Positions 1-5,768 of a DNA stretch of 10,063 nt are shown one piece after another. The stretch covers positions 1-10,063 of the forward strand of contig JAQGIX010000175.1 in assembly GCA_028290925.1 (NCBI GenBank), written 5' to 3'. A program made the position numbers and the translations under genes. The stretch comes from Phenylobacterium sp. GTDB taxonomy: Bacteria; Pseudomonadota; Alphaproteobacteria; Caulobacterales; Caulobacteraceae. The notes beneath the pieces were generated by a model that saw nothing but the letters and a program-made list of their open reading frames with translations, made no database searches and was not told where the DNA came from. Every line of letters starts with the position of its first letter. The stretch's first letter is position 1.

Positions 1-395
1 CCGAGGGCCTGCGCATCCAGCTGGTGGACCAGGAAGGCCGCTCGATGTTCGAGCAGGGCTCCACCAAGCCCAATCCCCGCGCCGCCCTGCTGCTGCGGGC
101 GGTTTCCAAGGTGATCAACCAGCTGCCGAATCGAATCAGCATCTACGGCCACACCTCCGCCAACGTCGGCGGCGGCAAGGCGGAGGGCGACTGGACGCTC
201 TCGGCCGGGCGCGCTGAAGGGTCGCGCAAGGTGCTGCAGGCCGCCGGCGTCGATCCCGACCGGATTTACCAGGTGTCCGGCAAAGCCAGCTCCGAGCCGC
301 TTTATCCCGACGATCCGACCCTGCCCGGCAACCGGCGCATCGCCATAGTGTTGTTGCGGGAGGCGCCGGTTCTACCCCCGGATTCAGGCCTCTAG
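1..395 (+). CDS. motB: MotB flagellar stator protein, C-terminal fragment (5' end outside window)
   Basis: The frame is open from the window edge (first full codon at base 3) and ends with TAG at 393-395, giving about 130 residues of a protein that starts outside the window. What is present is the C-terminal OmpA/MotB peptidoglycan-binding domain: an EGLRIQLVDQEGRSMFEQGS stretch typical of MotB, then IYGHTSA, then a WTLSAGRAEGSRKVL helix, a YQVSGKA strand and the closing NRRIAIVLL strand. In the family this domain anchors the MotA/MotB proton-channel stator to the cell wall. The N-terminal transmembrane helix and its proton-carrying Asp lie upstream and cannot be checked. The EGLRIQL-EGRSMFE signature favours MotB over a plain OmpA-family lipoprotein. 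The GTG at 24 is an internal codon, not a start, because the same domain strand continues upstream of it. No motA is visible next to it. Confidence 0.88.
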   Translation, partial: EGLRIQLVDQEGRSMFEQGSTKPNPRAALLLRAVSKVINQLPNRISIYGHTSANVGGGKAEGDWTLSAGRAEGSRKVLQAAGVDPDRIYQVSGKASSEPLYPDDPTLPGNRRIAIVLLREAPVLPPDSGL

Positions 396-408
396 CCGCT
401 GGCGCGGC
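395..408 (+). terminator. Weak hairpin at the motB stop
   Basis: A perfect 5-bp stem (GCCGC/GCGGC) with a 4-base loop begins on the last base of the motB stop codon and is followed by CCTTGCC rather than a T-run. It could slow or end motB transcription, but without a U-tract it is a poor intrinsic terminator, and hairpins of this size are common in GC-rich DNA. Confidence 0.2.
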
Positions 409-480
409 CCTTGCCTAAGCGCCCGGCATGACGCCTAATCCGGAGGAAGCCAGGCAATAGGCGAAGGCGATCGCAAGTCC

Positions 481-1245
481 GTGACGCAGCATTTCCCGAC
501 CCGTCAGCTCCGGTTCTTCCTGACCGCGCCGTCGCCCTGCCCCTACCTGCCTGAGCGATACGAGCGGAAGGTCTTCGCTCACCTGCCGCTGGCCGAAGGC
601 GCCGCGGTCAACGACAGCCTGACCCAGGTCGGATTCCGCCGCTCCCAGAACATCGCCTACCGGCCGGCCTGCGAGAGCTGCCAGGCCTGCGTCTCGGCCC
701 GCATCCCGGCCGACGACTACGTCTTCTCGCGCTCGGAGCGGAAGACGCTGGCCCGCAACGAGGACCTGGAGCGCCGCCTGGTGGAGGCGGAGTCCACAAT
801 GGAGCAGTTCGACCTGCTGCGCCGCTACCTGACCATCCGCCACGCCGACGGCGGCATGGCCGAGATGACCTGGCCGGACTACGTCGCCATGGTCGAGGAC
901 ACCGCGGTGCGCACCCACGTGGTCGAGTACCGGGTGCGGTCGAAGGACGTCGGGCCGGGCGATCTGATGGCCTGCGCCCTGGTGGACGTGATGAGCGACG
1001 GCCTGTCGCTGGTCTACAGCTTCTACGATCCGACCATCAGCCGCCGCAGCCTCGGCTCCTTCGTGATCCTCGACCACGTGGTCCAGGCGGGGCTGGCCGG
1101 CTTGCCCTACGTCTATCTCGGCTATTGGGTCCGCGGCTCCGAGAAGATGGACTACAAGGTCCGCTTCTCGCCGATCGAACTGCTGAAGCCCGAGGGCTGG
1201 ACCCTGATGTCCAGCCGCGACATGCCGGCGGGCGACGAGCAATAG
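481..1245 (+). CDS. bpt: Aspartate/glutamate leucyl(arginyl)-tRNA-protein transferase
   Basis: A 254-residue protein, the normal length for bacterial Bpt/Ate. It transfers an amino acid (leucine in characterised Bpt enzymes) from aminoacyl-tRNA to proteins with N-terminal Asp or Glu, marking them for the N-degron pathway read by ClpS and degraded by ClpAP, in the cytoplasm. The N-terminal domain has the family cysteine cluster at C64, C67 and C70 (YRPACESCQAC) plus C20 in the SPCPYLP motif. The C-terminal GNAT-like domain ends with the conserved YLGYWVRGSEKMDYKVRF block and LKPEGW. GTG at 481 is chosen because an in-frame TAA lies at 436 and no ATG or other good start lies between; there is no clear Shine-Dalgarno directly upstream. 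A weak promoter-like pair (TTGCCT at 411-416, CCTAAT at 434-439, 17-base spacer) precedes it. Family assignment is firm; leucine versus arginine as the transferred residue is not decided by sequence alone. Confidence 0.93.
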   Translation: MTQHFPTRQLRFFLTAPSPCPYLPERYERKVFAHLPLAEGAAVNDSLTQVGFRRSQNIAYRPACESCQACVSARIPADDYVFSRSERKTLARNEDLERRLVEAESTMEQFDLLRRYLTIRHADGGMAEMTWPDYVAMVEDTAVRTHVVEYRVRSKDVGPGDLMACALVDVMSDGLSLVYSFYDPTISRRSLGSFVILDHVVQAGLAGLPYVYLGYWVRGSEKMDYKVRFSPIELLKPEGWTLMSSRDMPAGDEQ

Positions 1246-1285
1246 GGGCTGTGAATGACGGGGGCGCTCGCATCCCCGCATGGCG

Positions 1286-1310
1286 CCGACGGCTGGCGAC
1301 CTGCTAAGAC
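1286..1310 (+). promoter_or_regulatory. Candidate sigma-70-type promoter for hdaA
   Basis: CCGACGG at 1286-1292 matches 5 of 7 positions of the Caulobacter -35 consensus TTGACGS, and GCTAAGAC at 1303-1310 matches 7 of 8 of the -10 consensus GCTANAWC. The 10-base spacer is within the 10-14 range of that consensus. Transcription would start near 1317, giving a leader of about 27 bases before the hdaA ATG. The same -10 octamer occurs upstream of the phosphoesterase gene on the other strand. Match by eye only. Confidence 0.35.
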
Positions 1311-1343
1311 GCACCTTGTGATCCTTCTCCAACGTGCGAGCGC

Positions 1344-1988
1344 ATGGCGCGACAGCTTCGCCTGAGGCTGGGCCAGCCCGCCTCCCATTCCCGCGACCAG
1401 TATGTGGCCGGGCCCTCCAACGCCCAGGCGCTGGCGGCGATCGACGCCTGGCCGCGCTGGCCGGCGGGCTGCCTGGCCCTGGTCGGCCCCGAGGGGGTCG
1501 GCAAGACCCACCTGGCCCGCGCCTGGGCGGAGGACGCCGGCGCGATCATCCTCGACCGGCTGGAGCCCGATATCGCCGCGGCCGCCGCGCGGCCCGTGCT
1601 GCTGGAGGACGTCGACCGCGGGGTCCCGGGCGAGGCCCTGTTCCACCTGATCAACCTGGCGGCCCGCGACGGCGGAGGCCTGCTGCTCACCGCGCGGACC
1701 AAGCCGGTCGCCTGGAGCGCCGGCCTGCGAGACCTGCGCTCGCGGCTCAACGCCTTGTTCACCGCCGAGATCGAGGAGCCGGACGACGAGGTGCTGGCCG
1801 GCCTGCTGCGCAAGTTCTTCAAGGAACGGAACATCCGCCCCGGCGCGGACGTCATTGCCTATCTGCTGCGCCGCATCGAGCGCTCGGCGATCAGCGCCGG
1901 CGAGATTGTCCGCCGGCTGGACGAGGCGCCCGATGAGCTGAAACCGGTCTCCCGCGTGCTCGCGCGGCGAATTCTGGAGGACGATTAA
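1344..1988 (+). CDS. hdaA: HdaA-type regulator of DnaA (AAA+, DnaA-like)
   Basis: A 214-residue protein consisting of little more than a DnaA-like AAA+ module, with no DNA-binding helix-turn-helix domain; this is the Hda architecture. In the family it binds the DNA polymerase sliding clamp and stimulates ATP hydrolysis by DnaA, limiting replication to one initiation per cycle. Visible motifs: a clamp-binding hexapeptide QLRLRL at residues 4-9; Walker A GPEGVGKT at about 48-55; a Walker B-like VLLEDVD near residue 85-91; a sensor-1-like LLLTARTKP; and a C-terminal lid with SRLNALFTAEIEEPDD and an AGEIVRRLDEA helix. The ATG at 1344 is the only start that keeps the clamp motif at the extreme N-terminus; no strong Shine-Dalgarno precedes it. 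It lies 98 bases after bpt and 92 bases before ppk, in the same direction. DnaA itself is excluded by the short length. Confidence 0.9.
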   Translation: MARQLRLRLGQPASHSRDQYVAGPSNAQALAAIDAWPRWPAGCLALVGPEGVGKTHLARAWAEDAGAIILDRLEPDIAAAAARPVLLEDVDRGVPGEALFHLINLAARDGGGLLLTARTKPVAWSAGLRDLRSRLNALFTAEIEEPDDEVLAGLLRKFFKERNIRPGADVIAYLLRRIERSAISAGEIVRRLDEAPDELKPVSRVLARRILEDD

Positions 1989-2068
1989 CCAAAAGCTGGC
2001 CTTTTCATCGCAATGTTCACATCCCAGTTAAGGTCGGGCGGTAAGCTTAAGACCCTTCCGCAACCCTC

Positions 2069-2072
2069 GGAG
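2069..2072 (+). promoter_or_regulatory. Ribosome binding site of ppk
   Basis: GGAG lies 8 bases before the ATG at 2081, one of the few clear Shine-Dalgarno sites in this window, and it supports the chosen ppk start. The rest of the 92-base hdaA-ppk gap (1989-2080) holds only a small AAAAG/CTTTT inverted repeat at 1991-2005 and no promoter I can support. Confidence 0.55.
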
Positions 2073-2080
2073 CCTGCTCG

Positions 2081-4291
2081 ATGACCTACGCCGCGCCCGT
2101 CGCATCGCACACCGCGATCGAGGCCGACCGCGTGGCGCACGACTGGGACGAGGCGCTGGCCGACAGCCCGGCCCGGTTCATCAACCGCGAGCTCTCCTGG
2201 CTGGCCTTCAACCGCCGCGTGCTCGCCGAGAGCCAGAACCCGCGCCACCCGCTGCTCGAGCAGCTGAACTTCCTGGCGATCAGCGCCAACAACCTCGACG
2301 AGTTCTACATGGTCCGCGTGGCCGGCCTGAAGGCCCAGGTCCGCGAGGGCGTCCAGGTGCTGAGCCAGGACGGCCTGACGCCAGCCGAACAGCTCGCCCG
2401 GGTCAACGAAGAGGCCGCCGGCCTGATCGCCGACCAGCAGCTCCGCTGGGCCGAGCTCTGCCGCGAACTGGCCGACGTGGGGCTGACCGTGGTCCCCGCC
2501 GACGAGGTGACCCTGGCCGAGAAGCTGGCGCTGGAGGAGACCTTCCTCGCCCAGCTCTTCCCGGTGCTGACGCCGCTGGCCATCGATCCGGCCCACCCCT
2601 TCCCGTTCATCCCGAACCTCGCCTTCTCCCTGGTGCTGAAGATCCGGCGCAAGTCGGACAACCGGCTGCTCTATGCGCTGGTGCCGATCCCGGCCCAGGT
2701 CGCCCGCTTCTGGGAGCTGATCGCGCCCAAGGACAGCCGGCGCAAGGGCGAGCGCCGGTTCCTCTCGCTGGAGGGCTTCGTCGCCCTGTTCCTCGACCAC
2801 CTGTTCCCCGGCTGCGAGATCCAGGGCCAGGGCGTGTTCCGGCTGATCCGCGACAGCGACGTGGAGATGGAGGAAGAGGCCGAGGACCTGGTCCGCGAGT
2901 TCGAGGCACTGCTGAAGCAGCGGCGCATGGGCTCGGTGGTGCGCGTCGAGATCGAAACCGCCATGCCGGAGGAGCTGCGCGGCTTCATCTGCGAGAACCT
3001 GCACGCCGAGCCGCAGGACATCATGCTGATCGAGGGCCTGCTCGGCCTCGACGAGCTCAACCAGCTGATCCCGCCCGACCGGCCGGAGCTGAAGTTCAAG
3101 CCTTTCGAGCCGCGCTTCCCCGAGCGCATCCGCGACCACGCCGGCGACTGCTTCGCCGCGATCCGCGAGAAGGACATCCTGGTCCACCACCCGTTCGAGA
3201 GCTTCGATGTGGTGGTGCAGTTCCTCAGGCAGGCCGCCCGCGACCCCAACGTGCTGGCCATCAAGCAGACGCTCTACCGCACCTCCAAGGACAGCCCGAT
3301 CGTCGCCGCCCTCATCGAGGCGGCCGAGGCCGGCAAGAACGTCACCGCCGTGGTGGAGATCAAGGCCCGCTTCGACGAAGAGGCGAACCTGAAGTGGGCC
3401 CGCGACCTGGAGCGGGCCGGCGTCCACGTGGTCTACGGCTTCATCGAGTACAAGACCCACGCCAAGCTCTCGACCGTGGTCCGCCGCGAGGCCGAGACCC
3501 TGCGCACCTACTGTCACTTCGGCACCGGCAACTACCACCCGGTCACCGCGCGCATCTACACCGACCTGTCGCTGTTCACGACCGACCCGGCGCTCGGCCG
3601 CGACTCCATTCGCCTCTTCAACTACGTCACCGGCTACGCCCAGCCCGAGGGGCTGGAGAAGCTCTCCTTCTCGCCCATCACCATGAAGCGCGACCTGCTG
3701 CGGATGATCGGCCAGGAGGCGGAGAACGCCCGGGCCGGCAAGCCCGCCGCCCTCTGGGCCAAGCTCAACGCCCTGGTTGATCCGCAGATCATCGACGCCC
3801 TCTACGCCGCCAGCCGCGACGGGGTGGCCATCGACCTGGTGGTCCGCGGCATCTGCTGCCTGCGGCCCGGCGTCCCGGGCCTCTCCGAGAACATCCGGGT
3901 GAAGAGCATCATCGGCCGCTTCCTGGAGCACGGCCGGATCGTCGCCTTCGCCAACGGCGCGGCCATGCCCTCCTCCGAGGCGCGCGTGTTCATCTCCTCG
4001 GCCGACTGGATGCCGCGCAACCTCGACCGCCGCGTCGAGGCCCTGACCCCCATCGAGAACCCCACGGTGCACCAGCAGGTCCTGCAGCAGATCATGCTGG
4101 CGAACCTCAAGGACGAAGCGCAGAGCTGGACCTTGGACGCGGAAGGCCGCTATACGCGGGACCCGTCCTGGGACCATCCGAGCGCGTTTTCCGCGCACGA
4201 GTACTTCATGACCAACCCCAGTCTGTCCGGCCGAGGCCAGAAGGTGAAGGACATGCCGCGCGCGATCGATCATGTGGCCCCGCGCGGATAG
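2081..4291 (+). CDS. ppk1: Polyphosphate kinase 1
   Basis: A 736-residue protein, slightly longer than E. coli PPK (688). It reversibly polymerises the gamma-phosphate of ATP into polyphosphate. After about 25 variable residues the N-terminal domain begins with FINRELSWLAFNRRVLAES and NNLDEFYMVRVAGL, both PPK1 hallmarks. The phospholipase-D-like C-terminal half contains LAIKQTLYRTSKDSPIV, VEIKARFDEEANLKWA, then YKTHAKL with His460, the expected autophosphorylated histidine, and HFGTGNYHPVTARIYTD with His479, the second conserved histidine of the family. The end of the family domain has SADWMPRNLDRRVE. All key residues are present, so the enzyme should be active. Its last 20 bases overlap the start of ppx, which suggests one transcript and translational coupling. 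No convincing Pho box was found upstream. Confidence 0.97.
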   Translation: MTYAAPVASHTAIEADRVAHDWDEALADSPARFINRELSWLAFNRRVLAESQNPRHPLLEQLNFLAISANNLDEFYMVRVAGLKAQVREGVQVLSQDGLTPAEQLARVNEEAAGLIADQQLRWAELCRELADVGLTVVPADEVTLAEKLALEETFLAQLFPVLTPLAIDPAHPFPFIPNLAFSLVLKIRRKSDNRLLYALVPIPAQVARFWELIAPKDSRRKGERRFLSLEGFVALFLDHLFPGCEIQGQGVFRLIRDSDVEMEEEAEDLVREFEALLKQRRMGSVVRVEIETAMPEELRGFICENLHAEPQDIMLIEGLLGLDELNQLIPPDRPELKFKPFEPRFPERIRDHAGDCFAAIREKDILVHHPFESFDVVVQFLRQAARDPNVLAIKQTLYRTSKDSPIVAALIEAAEAGKNVTAVVEIKARFDEEANLKWARDLERAGVHVVYGFIEYKTHAKLSTVVRREAETLRTYCHFGTGNYHPVTARIYTDLSLFTTDPALGRDSIRLFNYVTGYAQPEGLEKLSFSPITMKRDLLRMIGQEAENARAGKPAALWAKLNALVDPQIIDALYAASRDGVAIDLVVRGICCLRPGVPGLSENIRVKSIIGRFLEHGRIVAFANGAAMPSSEARVFISSADWMPRNLDRRVEALTPIENPTVHQQVLQQIMLANLKDEAQSWTLDAEGRYTRDPSWDHPSAFSAHEYFMTNPSLSGRGQKVKDMPRAIDHVAPRG

Positions 4292-5768
4292 CCGAGCCGA
4301 GCCCCGACAGGCTGCGGTCATCGACGTCGGCTCCAACTCGGTCCGCCTGGTCATCTACCGGCTGGACGGGCGGGCGATCTGGACCGTCTACAACGAAAAA
4401 GCCCTGGCCGGCCTCGGCCGCGACCTGCCCGCCACCGGGCGCCTGTCGCCGGAAGGCGTCGAGGCGGCGATCATCGTCCTGCGCCGCTTCCGCGCCCTGC
4501 TCGACGGCTGGAAGGCCGAGGACGTCCTCTCGGTCGCCACCGCCGCCGTCCGCGACGCCGCCGACGGCCAGATGTTCCTCAAGCGCGTGCGCGACGAGAC
4601 CGGCCTCGCGGTCCGCCTGCTGGCCGGCGAGGAGGAAGCCCGTTACGCGGCGCTGGGCGTGCTCGCCGGCCAGCCGGAGGCCTCCGGCGTGGTGGCCGAC
4701 CTCGGCGGCTCCAGCCTCGAGCTGATCCGCCTCGACGGCCAGGCCCCGGCCGACGGCGTCAGCCTGCCGCTCGGCCCGTTTGCGCTGGGCGCCCCCCGCC
4801 CGCTGGCCATCGACCGCACGCGCCGGGTGATCGAGGCTGCCCTCGAGCCGCACGCCGCCCGCTTCAGCGCCCGCGAGCTGCACGCCGTGGGCGGCGCCTG
4901 GCGCAACCTCGCCCTGCTGCACATGGAGCTCGCCGGCTATCCCCTGCGCGTCGCCCACCAATACGAGATGGGCCGCAACGACGCCGTCGACCTGGCCCGC
5001 TTCGTGGAGCGCCAGTCCAAGGCCTCCCTGCAGCGCATCGAGGGCCTGTCGAAGCGCCGCTTCGAAACCCTGCCCTACGCCGCCCTGGTGCTGGAGGAGG
5101 CGATCTCGGTCCTGAAGATCGAGCGGATCGTGATCTCCGCCTTCGGCCTGCGCGAGGGCCTGCTGCTGGAATCCATGGAGCCCGAGGTCCGCAAGCGCGA
5201 CCCGCTGATCGAGGGCTGCGAGGTGCTGACCGACGTGCGCGGGCTCTCCAGCGACCTTGGCGGCGCCCTGGAGGCCTGGATCTCGCCCACCTTCGAGCAC
5301 CTGCCGGCGATGTTCGGCCATCGCGAGCCGGTGCTGCTGGCCGCCGCCTGCCGGCTCGCCGACCTCGGCGCCCGGCTGCACCCCGATCACCGCGCCGATA
5401 TCGCCTTCGAGCAGGTGCTGCGCGCGCCACTCGCCGGCATGAGCCATCCGGAGCGGGCGTTCCTGGCGAGCTGCGTCTTCTCGCGCCATTCGGCCGCCGC
5501 CTCGACCCCCGAAGAGCCGACCATCGCGCGCGTGCTGACGCCCGAGCGCCGCCAGCGGGCTCGGGCGCTGGGCTCCGCCATCCGCCTGGGCTGCGACCTC
5601 TCCGGGCGCAACCCCCGCCTGCTGGAACGCTCCGGCCTCTCGGTGCGCGGCGAGCGCCTGCTGCTCACCGCCGCGCCGGGTTGGGAAGACATGCTGCTCG
5701 GCGAACAGACCACCAAGCGGGCCAACACCTTGGCGGCGTCGCTTCGCCTGAAGCTTGAGCTGGCCTAG
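4272..5768 (+). CDS. ppx: Exopolyphosphatase of the Ppx/GppA family
   Basis: A 498-residue protein close to the usual length (E. coli Ppx 513). It removes phosphate from polyphosphate chain ends, and GppA members also cleave pppGpp. The actin-like ATPase fold is shown by the first phosphate loop VIDVGSNSVRLVIY (residues 16-29), VATAAVRDA, a GEEEAR segment with Glu120-122 where the family places its catalytic Glu, and the second loop DLGGSS starting at Asp143. The C-terminal part (about residues 300-498) carries an HD-like helical region with LHPDHR (His370) and a SRHSAAAS segment. The ATG at 4272 lies inside the ppk coding end (20-base overlap, different frame) and puts the first phosphate loop at the usual distance from the N-terminus; it has no good Shine-Dalgarno of its own, in keeping with coupling to ppk. 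The stop is shared as part of a CTAG with the convergent gene. Ppx is preferred over GppA because of the ppk neighbour. Confidence 0.93.
   Translation: MWPRADSRAEPRQAAVIDVGSNSVRLVIYRLDGRAIWTVYNEKALAGLGRDLPATGRLSPEGVEAAIIVLRRFRALLDGWKAEDVLSVATAAVRDAADGQMFLKRVRDETGLAVRLLAGEEEARYAALGVLAGQPEASGVVADLGGSSLELIRLDGQAPADGVSLPLGPFALGAPRPLAIDRTRRVIEAALEPHAARFSARELHAVGGAWRNLALLHMELAGYPLRVAHQYEMGRNDAVDLARFVERQSKASLQRIEGLSKRRFETLPYAALVLEEAISVLKIERIVISAFGLREGLLLESMEPEVRKRDPLIEGCEVLTDVRGLSSDLGGALEAWISPTFEHLPAMFGHREPVLLAAACRLADLGARLHPDHRADIAFEQVLRAPLAGMSHPERAFLASCVFSRHSAAASTPEEPTIARVLTPERRQRARALGSAIRLGCDLSGRNPRLLERSGLSVRGERLLLTAAPGWEDMLLGEQTTKRANTLAASLRLKLELA

Noticed and set aside
24..395. GTG at 24 as the start of a complete small gene
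   Set aside because: The conserved MotB strand is already in progress in the same frame before this codon, so it is an internal Val of a longer protein cut by the window edge.
1250..1258. DnaA-box-like TGTGAATGA upstream of hdaA
   Set aside because: It has two mismatches to TGTGGATAA, a level expected many times by chance in 10 kb. DnaA control of hdaA is reported in Caulobacter, but this site alone does not support it.
1991..2005. AAAAG/CTTTT inverted repeat just after the hdaA stop, as a terminator
   Set aside because: The stem is only 5 bp and mostly A-T, and the T-run is part of the stem itself, so it would be unstable and would not act as a standard intrinsic terminator.
2002..2020. 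Pho-box-like TTTTCAT and TGTTCAC upstream of ppk
   Set aside because: The half-sites match CTGTCAT/CTGTCAC at only 5 and 4 of 7 positions and are spaced 12 rather than 11 bases apart.
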